A stretch of DNA of 64,000 nt from Dehalococcoidia bacterium (GCA_020850615.1 JADZEI010000018.1:142801-206800); one strand, 5' to 3'; positions 8,552-17,358 are shown, counted from the stretch's first letter. Numbers and translations are program-made. Notes: generated from the sequence alone by a model not told the origin.

Positions 8552-10120
8552 ATGACTGAACGGCACGGCTCCTACCCGCCGGACGAGCCTGTAATTGGCG
8601 GCTCGACTCCCCCAGCACCACCCCGCCAGCCCGGCTACAACGCCGGATATGCCCCGGCGCCGGGTGCGCCACGCTATGACGAAGACTGGGACGAATACGC
8701 CGACGAGTACGACGAATACGACGACGGCTATGACGATGACCCGTACTACGACGACGAGTACTACGGAGAAGCCCCCGCGCGCCAGCCGGTCTTCTACCTG
8801 TTCGTGGCCATCGCCATCCTCGTGGGCGCAGCTGCGGTCGTCGCCCTCTTCACGCTCGTCCGCGACGACGGCGGCACCGAGGAGGCCGGCACGCCAGGCC
8901 CGGTCCAGTTCCGCGTCTCCGTCGAATCCCCGCGCAACGGCGACCGCGTCCACATCGACGAAGACATCGAGGTCAACGTCCGCGCCACGTCGACCGATCC
9001 CATCGCCAGGTTCGAGCTGCTCGTCAACGGCCAGGTCGAAGACGAGGTTGCGGCGACACCGCCGACCTCCGGCAGCCTCTACATCCAGGTCCTCAAGACC
9101 CGTTTCGACCGCAAGGGCGACTACACGCTCGAAGTCCGCGTGAGCGCCGAGACCGGCGAGCAGACCACCTCCGACGCGATCAAGGTCTCCGCCGTCGAGG
9201 ACATCGGCGACCGGCCGGTCAGCATCCGCGGCGAAGTGGTGGCCGCGGCGACGCTCCGCACCGGCCCCGGCGAGCAGTTCGAAAGCGCCGGCACGCTCAA
9301 CGCCGGCCAGGAAGTGACCATCACCGGCAAGACGCGCAACGGCGAGTGGCTCCTGCTCGATATCCAGGGCGGCCGCTGGGCCCCCGCAGCTGCGATCGAC
9401 CCGCTGGACTCGCTCGACCTCGTGCCCGTGCGCGAACCCACGCCCACGCCGGCGCCGACCAATACGCCCACCCGCGAACCCTCGCCGACCGCGACGCCAT
9501 CGGTGACGCCGACGCCCACGGCGAACGCCAACGCGCCGGACTTCGTGCCCCAGAACGCCGTCCTCATCGACGACGGCAACGGCGTCCGGGTGACCATCGC
9601 GAACATCAGCCCGAACAACTACAGCGGCACGCTCGTCGTGCGGGCGGAAGGCATCGATGCAGTCTCCGCGAGCCAGGCGTTTAACGTGACGCTCGACGCG
9701 AACGGCGCGACGACCGTCGAGTTCGAGCTGGCCACCCGGATCACCGAGCAGAAGACAGTCACCGTGCGCGTGGACCCCGAGAACGCCGTGAAGGAAGCGA
9801 ACGAGGACAACAACACCGCCTCGATCCCGCTCACTCCGCTGGCCGAAGCGCCGAAGATCGTGATCACCGACCCCGTGGTCGGCGCAAACACCATCAGCGT
9901 GACCGTCCAGAACAGCGGTGGCGACATGCCGAGCTCCGAAGTCGTCGTCCGGCTCACCCTGGGCGAGGCCGAGACGTCGCAGAGCAAGACCATCTCGCTT
10001 TCGAAGAACCAGACATCGCAGTTCACGGTGGCGCGCCCGCAGGGGAACGGCACCGCCCGCGTCGTGGTCCTGGTCAACGGGCAGCAGATGGCCGCACTCG
10101 ACGTGCCTATCGCACCGTAA
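8552..10120 (+). CDS. membrane-anchored protein with bacterial SH3 and CARDB-type domains
   Basis: A 522-residue protein of unknown function. Residues 1-70 are disordered and extremely rich in Asp, Glu and Tyr. One membrane span follows (about 78-100, FYLFVAIAILVGAAAVVALF). Outside the membrane come an Ig-like domain (about 115-215), an SH3-like domain with the GxGxxFxxxGTLNxGQ signature (about 225-290), a Thr/Pro linker (TPTPAPTNTPT), and two CARDB/Ig-like modules to the end. It lacks a signal-peptidase site, so the acidic tail should stay cytoplasmic and the domains outside. A wall-binding or adhesion role is inferred from SH3 plus CARDB. Neighbours are dgt and dnaG. Confidence 0.85.
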   Translation: MTERHGSYPPDEPVIGGSTPPAPPRQPGYNAGYAPAPGAPRYDEDWDEYADEYDEYDDGYDDDPYYDDEYYGEAPARQPVFYLFVAIAILVGAAAVVALFTLVRDDGGTEEAGTPGPVQFRVSVESPRNGDRVHIDEDIEVNVRATSTDPIARFELLVNGQVEDEVAATPPTSGSLYIQVLKTRFDRKGDYTLEVRVSAETGEQTTSDAIKVSAVEDIGDRPVSIRGEVVAAATLRTGPGEQFESAGTLNAGQEVTITGKTRNGEWLLLDIQGGRWAPAAAIDPLDSLDLVPVREPTPTPAPTNTPTREPSPTATPSVTPTPTANANAPDFVPQNAVLIDDGNGVRVTIANISPNNYSGTLVVRAEGIDAVSASQAFNVTLDANGATTVEFELATRITEQKTVTVRVDPENAVKEANEDNNTASIPLTPLAEAPKIVITDPVVGANTISVTVQNSGGDMPSSEVVVRLTLGEAETSQSKTISLSKNQTSQFTVARPQGNGTARVVVLVNGQQMAALDVPIAP

Positions 10121-10297
10121 GCCGAGGGAGGAGCGCCTCGTCTTTCCTTGGCGGAAGGCATGCTCCCCCGGCCAACGCCGGAATCGGAAATCGAAACCAA
10201 CGGTCCTCGCGGGGCCAGACCGCGACGTAATCCCATCCCCAACGCGAACCTTCGCCCGGGTGACATCGCCCGGGCCGTTCCGGCGCACCCGAGGACC

Positions 10298-10303
10298 TAG
10301 AAT
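10298..10303 (+). promoter_or_regulatory. -10 box TAGAAT of a leaderless promoter (dnaG)
   Basis: TAGAAT is followed by six bases and the ATG at 10310. No Shine-Dalgarno sequence precedes the start, fitting a leaderless dnaG mRNA. Confidence 0.65.
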
Positions 10304-10309
10304 CAGGAC

Positions 10310-12154
10310 ATGGACGCCACCGAGGAGATCAAGCAGAAGGTCGACCTCGTGGAGTACGTGGGGCGCTTCGTCGCGCTCCAGAAGGCCGGGCGCAACTTCC
10401 GCGGCCTCTGCCCATTCCACACCGAGAAGACGCCGTCGTTCTACGTCTTCCCGGACCGGGGCTCGTGGCGCTGCTTCGGCAGCTGCGGCGAAGGCGGCGA
10501 CCTCTTCAGCTTCGTCCAGAAGCGGGAGAACCTCGACTTCCGCGGCGCCCTGCGCGAGCTCGCGACCGAAGCCGGCGTCCAGCTCAGCGCCGAGTCCTCG
10601 CAACGCCGGAGCCGGCTTGAGAAGCTCTCGGCCGTCCTCTCCGCAGCCGTCGACTACTACCAGCGCCGGTTCGAAGGCGAAGAGGGCCGCGATGCCCGCG
10701 CCTACATCTTCGAAAAGCGCGGCATCACGCTCGATGCCGCCGCTGCCTTCCACATCGGCTGGGCACCCGACGACTGGCGCGCGCTCCGCAACCACCTGAA
10801 CGCCCGCGGCTATGACGATGCCGACATCGTTGCGGCGGGCCTCCTGGTCGAAAACGAGAGCGGCGGCCAGCCGTATGACCGCTTCCGCGGCCGGGTCATC
10901 ATCCCGATCGCGGACGAGCGCGGACAGTTCGTCGGCATGGGCGGCCGCGGCCTCCACGGCGAAGAGCCGAAGTACCTGAACTCGCCCCAGTCCGAGCTCT
11001 TCGACAAGGGCCGCACGCTCTACGGGCTCCACCTTGCCGCCGCGGCCATCCGCGAAAGCGGCACCGTGGTCGTCGTCGAGGGCTACATGGACGTGATCGG
11101 CCCGTGGCAGGCGGGGTTCAAGAACGTCGTCGCCACCATGGGCACCTCGCTCACGGAGCACCACGCCGCGCTCCTGCGCCGTTTCGCCAAGCGCGTCGTC
11201 CTCGCGATGGACCCCGACGCCGCCGGCATGAACGCAGCCGAGCGCGCGGGCGGGCTGTTCTTGGGGCTCGATTCGCCGGAGCACGCCGCACGATCCGCCC
11301 GGCAGGCGGACGACATGGCCTCGACGCACCAGCTCGAGCTGCGCGTCGCGCCGCTCCCGCCCGGGCGCGACCCCGACGAGATCGCCCGCGACGACCCGGA
11401 GGGCTGGGCCCGCGCCATCGACCAGGCCGTGCCCTATGCGGAGTTCTTGCTCCGCAGACTGATGGGCCCGCAGCCTCCCGACTCGCCGGTGGAAGCGCGC
11501 CGCATTGTCGATCGGATCCGCCCGGTGCTGCTCGCGGTCCAGGACCCGGTCGAACGGGCAATGTACGTCCAGCGGGTCGCGCGCCACCTTGGCATCGTCG
11601 AGGCGGCCGTCTTCGAACGGCTGCGCGCGGGCGGCGGCGGCCGGCGGGCAGTTCGTCCGCCCGACCAGGAAGCGCCGCCCGAGGAGGAGTACCTCCTCTC
11701 GTTCCTGCTGCGCTACCCGGAGCTCCGGCTCCAGTTCAAGAGCATCCCCGAGACGCTGTTCACCCGGGCGGTGGACCGCGAGGTGTTCCGCCGCTGGGCG
11801 GGGGGCGAAGGCTTCGAAGACCTGCCCACGGACGACCCGCTCGCCCGGCACGTGAAGGCCCTCGGTGCCCGCCGCCTGCCACCGCTGACCCCGGCCGAGG
11901 CCGTGCTCGCCGTGCGCGAGAAGATCGGACGGATCACCCGCGACCGGCTGATCCAGCACCAGGCCGCGATGAGCGAGCACCTTGCGGAAGCCGAGAAGTC
12001 GGTCGGCGCGACGCGGCTGGCCACACTCGCGGCCGAGGCGTGGCGCGGCGTACTCCCCGCACCGGAGGACCGGCCATTCGCCGAAACCGTGATCGAGGAC
12101 CTGGAGCTCGGCCTGAGCATCCATCGCCGGGAAGAGCCGGGCGCGACCGTATAG
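10310..12154 (+). CDS. dnaG: DNA primase
   Basis: Makes RNA primers for DNA replication. The 614-residue product has the N-terminal CHC2 zinc finger (C34-x2-H37 ... C55-x3-C59, with CPFHTEKTPSF), the catalytic core beginning around residue 110, and a TOPRIM domain (VVVEGYMDVIGPWQAG near 250; AMDPDAAGMNAAERA near 300). A C-terminal helicase-interaction region follows. The CxxxC second half-knuckle is common in actinobacterial and chloroflexal primases. Unlike many bacteria, rpoD does not follow; the gene is isolated, with its own predicted leaderless promoter. Confidence 0.97.
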   Translation: MDATEEIKQKVDLVEYVGRFVALQKAGRNFRGLCPFHTEKTPSFYVFPDRGSWRCFGSCGEGGDLFSFVQKRENLDFRGALRELATEAGVQLSAESSQRRSRLEKLSAVLSAAVDYYQRRFEGEEGRDARAYIFEKRGITLDAAAAFHIGWAPDDWRALRNHLNARGYDDADIVAAGLLVENESGGQPYDRFRGRVIIPIADERGQFVGMGGRGLHGEEPKYLNSPQSELFDKGRTLYGLHLAAAAIRESGTVVVVEGYMDVIGPWQAGFKNVVATMGTSLTEHHAALLRRFAKRVVLAMDPDAAGMNAAERAGGLFLGLDSPEHAARSARQADDMASTHQLELRVAPLPPGRDPDEIARDDPEGWARAIDQAVPYAEFLLRRLMGPQPPDSPVEARRIVDRIRPVLLAVQDPVERAMYVQRVARHLGIVEAAVFERLRAGGGGRRAVRPPDQEAPPEEEYLLSFLLRYPELRLQFKSIPETLFTRAVDREVFRRWAGGEGFEDLPTDDPLARHVKALGARRLPPLTPAEAVLAVREKIGRITRDRLIQHQAAMSEHLAEAEKSVGATRLATLAAEAWRGVLPAPEDRPFAETVIEDLELGLSIHRREEPGATV

Positions 12155-12209
12155 CGGACGGCAATCACGCCATCGACAAGGATTCATCGTTTATAGGGTA
12201 GTTACCGGA

Positions 12210-12238
12210 TTGACACCTTTTCGTTACAGGCGTATCAC
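12210..12238 (+). promoter_or_regulatory. strong sigma-70-type promoter TTGACA-N17-TATCAC
   Basis: A consensus TTGACA (12210-12215), 17-base spacer and TATCAC (12233-12238) lie 50 bases before the 30-residue peptide gene. Transcription would begin near 12245. Confidence 0.75.
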
Positions 12239-12287
12239 GTAATTGCCACCCGGGACACCCGGGATGGTGCACACGGGAGGTGCCATC

Positions 12288-12380
12288 ATGGCAAAGGTTC
12301 GAACGCTCCTGGTCCTCGGTGCGCTCGCCGCGGTCGCCGTCGTCTCGTCGGCGGTCCCGGCCCTCGTCATCAGCTGGTAA
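12288..12380 (+). CDS. 30-residue hydrophobic peptide
   Basis: The ORF runs from ATG 12288 to TAA 12380, with GGGAGG seven bases upstream. The product has a short basic N-terminus (MAKVRT), one hydrophobic segment of about 22 residues rich in Ala, Val and Leu, and ends LVISW. It is a single-span membrane peptide or a bare signal peptide. It has its own TTGACA promoter and a strong intrinsic terminator, making a complete transcription unit of roughly 185 bases. I recognise no family. The unit could also act as a small RNA, but the well-spaced ribosome site supports translation. Confidence 0.7.
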   Translation: MAKVRTLLVLGALAAVAVVSSAVPALVISW

Positions 12381-12404
12381 CAGCTGGCGGCGCCACCAAA
12401 CGGG

Positions 12405-12430
12405 AAGCGGGCCAGATGGCCCGCTTTCTT
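12405..12430 (+). terminator. intrinsic terminator
   Basis: A perfect 9-bp stem (12405-12413 with 12418-12426) with an AGAT loop, ending in a TTTCTT tail. It closes the 30-residue peptide unit and also faces the convergent TetR gene. Confidence 0.9.
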
Positions 12431-12457
12431 CATGCCCGCAAATCCGGCCCACTTGTG

Positions 12458-12979
12458 CTACCCGGCAGCTTCGAACCCGAGCCGCCGGTCCAGGATCCCG
12501 GCATCCATCAGCGCGGCAGCGGTGCCTGCCTCGCGCAGCGCCTCGGGTGGCGTGACGCCAGCCCGGATCGCCGAAGCCGCGAGCCGGTCGAGCCGCTCCC
12601 GGCGATGCGCTTCCAGCAGCCCTCTCGTCGTTCCGTCAATCGCGGCCACCTGCCAGAGGTCGGCCACGAGGGCAGCGTGCTGGTCGTCGTCGTCCCGTCC
12701 GAAGGCGGCTCGTGCGGCGATGTGCGCGGGTTCTCCGCACGCCAACCCCTGTTCGACCTGCGCGACGCGGGACGTCGCCTCGGCGAGCACGCACTCCGCG
12801 ACCATGTGATAGAGCTCGGCCTTGCTGGTGAGGTGCGCGTAGACGGCGCCCTTCGACAGCCCCGCCCCGGCCGCGATCGCATCCAGCGACGTGCCCGCGT
12901 AGCCGTTGCGCGCGAGCAGGGGGCGCGCCGCCCGGACCAGTGACGCGAGCGTCTTAGCTCGCCGCTCGGCCTGGCGCAT
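12458..12979 (-). CDS. TetR/AcrR family transcriptional regulator
   Basis: A 173-residue repressor-type protein. The start at ATG 12979 gives MRQAERRAKTL, directly leading into the TetR N-terminal DNA-binding domain: ARPLLARNGYAGTSLDAIAA then GAGLSKGAVYAHLTSKAELY, the canonical helix-turn-helix with its recognition helix (residues about 15-60). The C-terminal ligand-binding domain (about 65-173) has no recognisable ligand signature. The first 26 bases overlap the end of the HD-GYP gene upstream on the same strand, so the two are probably co-transcribed and translationally coupled. A longer frame to 13183 lies wholly inside the HD-GYP gene and is rejected. Confidence 0.93.
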   Translation of the reverse strand: MRQAERRAKTLASLVRAARPLLARNGYAGTSLDAIAAGAGLSKGAVYAHLTSKAELYHMVAECVLAEATSRVAQVEQGLACGEPAHIAARAAFGRDDDDQHAALVADLWQVAAIDGTTRGLLEAHRRERLDRLAASAIRAGVTPPEALREAGTAAALMDAGILDRRLGFEAAG

Positions 12980-14372
12980 CCTTGTCCTTCTTCCTCCAGG
13001 CTGGGAGGTACAGCGGCCGCACGTTGGCGCCGTGGTCTTCTTCGCGCCATCGCGGGAACGCGGCTTCGAACGCCTCCACGACCCTGGGGTCGAACTGGGA
13101 ACCGGCGCAGCGCAGGATCTCCGCCAGCGCCGCGTCCGGGGTCTGCCCCTTCCGGTAGGGACGGTCCGAGATGATGGCGTCATAGGTGTCGGCCAGCGCG
13201 AAGATGCGGGCGCCGAGGGGGATGTCCTCCGCCTTCAGCCGCCGCGGGTAGCCATCGCCGTCCCAGCGTTCGTGGTGCGCGAGGACGATCTTCGCCGTGG
13301 GGCGCAGGTACGGGACGGCCGCGAGGATCTTGTAGCCCATGGCCGAGTGCCGCTTCATGAACTCCCACTCTTCTTCGGTGAGCTTCGCCGGCTTGAGCAG
13401 GATGGCATCGGGCACGCCGATCTTGCCGACGTCGTGCATCAGGGCGCCGCGGTAGATCGTCGCGAGCTCCTGCTCGTCCTTGATCCCCAGCATCTGCGCG
13501 ATGTCGAGCGAGTGGACCGCCACGCGTACCGAGTGGCCCTTCGTCTCCTGGTCGCGCACGTCGAGCGCGGCCACGAGGGACTCGAGCGTGCCCGTGTAGG
13601 CGCTGGACAGCTCCTCCGACATGCTCCGGATCTCGATGTAGGCGCCCTGCAGCTGCTGGTTCGATTTCTCCAGCCGCAGGACGTTCTCGCGCGTCTGGTC
13701 GAGCACCTGCTTCATCGAATAGCGGCTGAGGAGTAGCGGCAGCGAGAGGATGACCACTCCCGGGACGCCGAAGATGTCGTACGCGGCGGCAAGGCCACCG
13801 CCGAGGGCGCCGAGTCCTGCGTAGTGCGGGATCAGCCAGGGGAAGTTCTCGCGGTACACCGCCACGTAGGAGTTCCCGCTCGCGAGGGCCATGACGAGCG
13901 CCACCGCGTTGCTCGTCATGAGGAAGATCACGAGGCCCACGCAGGCGCCCACCGCCAGCATCGCAACCGGGCTGTCCAGCAGTTCGATGGGGCGTATTTG
14001 CACCAGGGCCACGCCCGCGATGAACGCAGCCAGGTTGTGCTGCCCGAAATTGAACGCGAGCTTTGGCACTTCGCGGCTCGAAAACGAGAACCAGCCCGTG
14101 ACCGTAATCACCGCCGAGACGAGTGCTACGCCGGGAAGGCCCCACACCATCGCCGAGAGCACAAGGCTCACAACGCTCACCGACGCGCGCCCGTCGTGGT
14201 GCAGCCGCACCGCCAGGATCTCCGCGAGCGCTGCCAGCGCAACGGTCACGGCGAGCCCGACCGGGTCGTGGAGGGGCTCGGCAAAGAACGCAAGCGTAAA
14301 CGTCGCCGAACCGAGCACAAACACGGTGACGATAAACCACTCGGCACTTCTGCGGAGCGCGTGCGCGGACAT
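12954..14372 (-). CDS. membrane HD-GYP domain protein (predicted c-di-GMP phosphodiesterase)
   Basis: Predicted to hydrolyse cyclic di-GMP. Starting at ATG 14372 (MSAHALRRSAEW) the 472-residue product has an N-terminal integral membrane region of eight or so spans (residues 12-235), a short coiled linker (SMKQVLDQTRENVLRLEKSNQQL, here noted as residues 235-262), and a C-terminal HD-GYP domain. The domain shows TKGHSVRV, the metal pair LMHDVGKIGVPD (about 330), HSAMGYKIL, and the signature HHERWDGDGYPRRL (about 385) with the full GYP triad. The membrane part resembles MASE-type sensory regions. Upstream in-frame codons extend to 14687 but overlap AOR and lack a ribosome site. It forms an operon with TetR. 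Confidence 0.92.
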   Translation of the reverse strand: MSAHALRRSAEWFIVTVFVLGSATFTLAFFAEPLHDPVGLAVTVALAALAEILAVRLHHDGRASVSVVSLVLSAMVWGLPGVALVSAVITVTGWFSFSSREVPKLAFNFGQHNLAAFIAGVALVQIRPIELLDSPVAMLAVGACVGLVIFLMTSNAVALVMALASGNSYVAVYRENFPWLIPHYAGLGALGGGLAAAYDIFGVPGVVILSLPLLLSRYSMKQVLDQTRENVLRLEKSNQQLQGAYIEIRSMSEELSSAYTGTLESLVAALDVRDQETKGHSVRVAVHSLDIAQMLGIKDEQELATIYRGALMHDVGKIGVPDAILLKPAKLTEEEWEFMKRHSAMGYKILAAVPYLRPTAKIVLAHHERWDGDGYPRRLKAEDIPLGARIFALADTYDAIISDRPYRKGQTPDAALAEILRCAGSQFDPRVVEAFEAAFPRWREEDHGANVRPLYLPAWRKKDKDAPGRAAS

Positions 14373-14494
14373 CTCAACTGCTATATCGGCGGCGACGCGA
14401 ATACCTGAAAGGGGAAGCCGATTCCCGCGCATTATGTTGCACGGCGCATGCACCCCCGTCGTATGCATGCCGCGCTCCCGCGATGGCGGCGGGG

Positions 14495-16183
14495 CTACTC
14501 CCAGACGCGGTCCAGCTCGCTGTCCGCGATATCGAACGCCGACGGCCCGTCCGGGAGGGGGAGCGCCTCGTCGCGCATCCAGGCCGGCAGGCGGTCGTCG
14601 TCCTTCGTGAACCCGGCGCGCCGGTTGAACTCGCGCTCGGCGTCGATCCCATCGCGCGCCATCGCCAGCACCGACTCGTCGTTCCACTCGACATCGAAGC
14701 GGTTGTTCACGAAGGTGGCGATGTCGCCGGGCAGCGCGTTCGAAAACTGGCAGACGCCCGCGGAATCGATCGCCATCATCACGAGCTGCTCGTGGCGGCT
14801 CTGCTTCACCAGCGTGTCCACCGTCGCCCCGCGGGCCGTCACCATCCCGGCCGTGTGGTCGGCGCCCTGCGGGCTTGTGCTGTAGGTGATGCCCATGCCC
14901 TTCAGGGTGCGCGGCTCCCAGGCCGGCAGGCCCTGGCCCTTCACCGCCGGCACGCGGTCGATGCCATACGTCTTCGCGACGTGCACGGTGCCGTTGCCAA
15001 TGATCCGCCCCAGCGGGCTGCCGTCACGGATGGCCTCGAGCAGCTTCTTCGTGCCCTCCCAGTCGCCCCAGGGCAGGACACCCGCCTCCATGGCCACGCC
15101 GACCGCGTTCCCGACCTCGATCGTGTCGAGCCCGATGTCGTCGCAGAGCCGGTCGAGCTCCGCGACGAGGTCCGCCGGTCCGATTTCGAGGTTCGAACCC
15201 AGCAGGGCGATGGTCTCGAACTCGAACGCCGTCGTGACGTGGTTGCCCTGCGCGTCGTTGAAGAGGATCGCGCACTTCACCACGCAGCCCGCCATGCAGG
15301 GCAGCATCTTGCCGCCCCGTTCCTGCGAGAGTGCGTCGATCTGCTGCCCGGAGATCGTGTCGGCCTGGTCCCAGGTGCCGAGGCGATGGTTCCGCGTCGG
15401 CATGCTCTGGATGTTCTCCCGGTTCACGAATTTCACGACGCCGGCCGTGCCGGTCTTGCTCAGGTTCGCCGTGCGGGGGTCTTCGATAACCATTTTCGAG
15501 AACTTCGTGACTTCCTTGCGGAATTCCTCCTTGCGGGCGCCCGCCAGGACCGCCGGCGCGCCCGCATCGTCCACGACGATCGCCTTCAGCCCCTTCGCGC
15601 CCATGACGGCGCCGGGGCCGCCCCGGGCCGCGTGCCGCGTCGGCCGCCCCTCCGGGTCGGTCACCGCGACCGAGGCCGAGGCGAGGCGGTATTCGCCCGC
15701 CGGGCCGATCGTCGCGGCGCAGCGGTTCCGGGTGGCGTCGCCGACGAGCTCGCGGTGCAGGTCGTAGTTCGAACGCCCGGCCAGGCTCGCCGCGCTATCG
15801 AGGCGCACGCCGCTCACGTCGATGTCGAGGCGCTTCCAGCCGTCGTCGCTGGCGCCGGCGATGACGAGGGCCTTGATCCCGAGCCGCGCCAGCTTGCTGC
15901 CCAGCAGGCCGCCGACGTTCGCTTCCTTCGTGCCGCCCGTGAGCGGGCTCTTGAAGCCGAAGCTGGTGCGCCCGCTGGTCGTGATGGCCGTGCCGCCGAG
16001 CAGCCCCGGCGCGATGAACAGCTTCGCCTCGCGCGAGAGGGGGTGCACCCGCGCGTCGGTCTCGTCGAGAAGCATCCGGGAGGTCAGCGCGCGGCCGCCG
16101 AGGAAGCGGTAGGGGGCGGGGGCCGTTTCCTCGGTGATGGCGCCGGTGGTCATGTCGACCCGGACGATGCGGTCAATTTCCAT
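14495..16183 (-). CDS. aldehyde:ferredoxin oxidoreductase family protein (tungstopterin)
   Basis: Predicted to oxidise an aldehyde to an acid using a bis-pterin tungsten cofactor and one 4Fe-4S cluster, with ferredoxin as electron acceptor. The 562-residue product has family length. Domain 1 (about 1-210) contains the pterin-binding SGRTSFGFKSPLTGGTKEA region and GGPGAVMGAKGLKAIV. Domains 2-3 carry the cluster motif CMAGCVVKC (about residue 295) and a last Cys in DSAGVCQFSN (about 490). The ATG at 16183 starts MEIDRIVRVDM, the usual AOR N-terminus; an ATG nine codons upstream is also possible. It is divergent from a Zn alcohol dehydrogenase whose aldehyde products it could use, which is inference. 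No maturation genes lie nearby. Confidence 0.93.
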   Translation of the reverse strand: MEIDRIVRVDMTTGAITEETAPAPYRFLGGRALTSRMLLDETDARVHPLSREAKLFIAPGLLGGTAITTSGRTSFGFKSPLTGGTKEANVGGLLGSKLARLGIKALVIAGASDDGWKRLDIDVSGVRLDSAASLAGRSNYDLHRELVGDATRNRCAATIGPAGEYRLASASVAVTDPEGRPTRHAARGGPGAVMGAKGLKAIVVDDAGAPAVLAGARKEEFRKEVTKFSKMVIEDPRTANLSKTGTAGVVKFVNRENIQSMPTRNHRLGTWDQADTISGQQIDALSQERGGKMLPCMAGCVVKCAILFNDAQGNHVTTAFEFETIALLGSNLEIGPADLVAELDRLCDDIGLDTIEVGNAVGVAMEAGVLPWGDWEGTKKLLEAIRDGSPLGRIIGNGTVHVAKTYGIDRVPAVKGQGLPAWEPRTLKGMGITYSTSPQGADHTAGMVTARGATVDTLVKQSRHEQLVMMAIDSAGVCQFSNALPGDIATFVNNRFDVEWNDESVLAMARDGIDAEREFNRRAGFTKDDDRLPAWMRDEALPLPDGPSAFDIADSELDRVWE

Positions 16184-16271
16184 GCGGTGGCAGTCCTTGG
16201 AAAACGCCATAACGGCGGGGGTAACGTAACCCTGCATCCTACAGGAACGGCCCCGTGCGCGCGGCCGAAGG

Positions 16272-16277
16272 TATAGT
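16272..16277 (+). promoter_or_regulatory. -10 box TATAGT of a leaderless promoter (Zn-ADH)
   Basis: TATAGT is followed by seven bases and ATG 16285. The position selects this ATG over the upstream in-frame start at 16255 and predicts a leaderless mRNA. Confidence 0.7.
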
Positions 16278-16284
16278 TGGCCCG

Positions 16285-17298
16285 ATGGCCCACCCTGCGC
16301 TGCGCGCGGCTGTGCTCCGATCGCCGGGCCCGGTTGGTGGGTCGCCGCTCGCGATCGAGGAGCGCGCGGTCCCGGCACCGGCGGCCGGCGAGCTGCTCCT
16401 CCGCGTCCGCGCCTGTGGCGTCTGCCGGACGGACCTCCAGCTCACCGAGGGCGACCTGCCCGCGAAGCACCTCCCGATCGTCCCGGGGCACCAGGCCGTG
16501 GGCGTCGTAGAGGCGATTGGCCCGGGCGTCGCGGGCTGGGCGCCGGGCGACCGCGCCGGTGTCGCCTGGCTCGCGGGGGCCTGCGGGAGCTGCCGCCACT
16601 GCCTCGCCGGCCACGAAAACCTCTGCATCGAGGCGCAGTTCACCGGCTGGGACCGCGACGGCGGGTTCGCCACGCACATGACCGTGCGCGCGGACTTCGC
16701 GCACCGCCTGCCCGCGGGGTTCGACGACCTCGCCGCGGCGCCGCTCCTCTGCGGCGGCGTCATCGGCTACCGGTCGCTGCGCGTCAGCGGGATTCAGCCG
16801 GGCGGGCGGCTCGGGCTGTATGGCTTCGGCGCCTCGGCCCTGCTGGCGATCCAGGTCGCCGTCCACTGGGGCTGCGAGGTGTTCGTCTGCACGCGTTCGG
16901 CGGCCGAACAAGAACGTGCGCGGAAGCTCGGGGCCGCCTGGGCCGGCGGTTATGACGAGCGTCCGCCCGCACTGCTCGACAGCGCGGTCACGTTCGCGCC
17001 CTCCGGCGACGTCGTCGTTGCGGCGCTGAAGGCGCTGGACCGCGGCGGCACGGTCGCGATAAACGCGATCCACCTCGACCGCGTGCCCGAGCTGTCGTAC
17101 GACGACCTCTGGTGGGAGCGGCAGCTCCGGAGCGTCGCGAACTTCACGCGCCAGGACGCGCGCGAGTTCCTCGAGCTTGCGGCGGCGATACCGGTGCGCA
17201 CCGCGTGCGAGGTGCACCCGCTCCGAGACGCGAACCTCGCGCTCCAGCGCCTCGCCGATGGCCGCGTCAGCGGCGCAGCCGTGCTCGCGATGGAGTGA
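16285..17298 (+). CDS. zinc-dependent alcohol dehydrogenase (MDR superfamily)
   Basis: Predicted NAD(P)-dependent alcohol/aldehyde oxidoreductase, 337 residues. The GroES-like domain carries the catalytic zinc site (ACGVCRTDLQ and PGHQAVGVVE, residues about 38-75) and the structural zinc lobe CGSCRHCLAGHENLC (four Cys, about 98-112). The Rossmann domain opens with GRLGLYGFGASALLAIQVA, an atypical GxGxxx variant. The profile matches the AdhP/'zinc-binding alcohol dehydrogenase family' class. It lies divergent to AOR with about 100 bases between starts, so the pair may be jointly controlled, and converges on the P450 gene. Confidence 0.92.
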   Translation: MAHPALRAAVLRSPGPVGGSPLAIEERAVPAPAAGELLLRVRACGVCRTDLQLTEGDLPAKHLPIVPGHQAVGVVEAIGPGVAGWAPGDRAGVAWLAGACGSCRHCLAGHENLCIEAQFTGWDRDGGFATHMTVRADFAHRLPAGFDDLAAAPLLCGGVIGYRSLRVSGIQPGGRLGLYGFGASALLAIQVAVHWGCEVFVCTRSAAEQERARKLGAAWAGGYDERPPALLDSAVTFAPSGDVVVAALKALDRGGTVAINAIHLDRVPELSYDDLWWERQLRSVANFTRQDAREFLELAAAIPVRTACEVHPLRDANLALQRLADGRVSGAAVLAME

Positions 17299-17340
17299 CC
17301 GCGCGCCGCGTCCGAAAGGAGCATGACGCACACAAACGAA

Positions 17341-17358
17341 GGGCCCCTCTCGGGGCCC
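17341..17358. terminator. hairpin between convergent ADH and P450 genes
   Basis: A perfect 7-bp stem (GGGCCCC, 17341-17347, with 17352-17358) and TCTC loop. On the minus strand it is followed by TTCGTTTG, so it best serves the P450 transcript. Confidence 0.7.

Noticed and set aside
8507..12187. A 1226-codon open frame on the minus strand
   Set aside because: It is antisense to the SH3/CARDB gene and dnaG, whose products have clear domains. Long antisense frames are common at this GC content.
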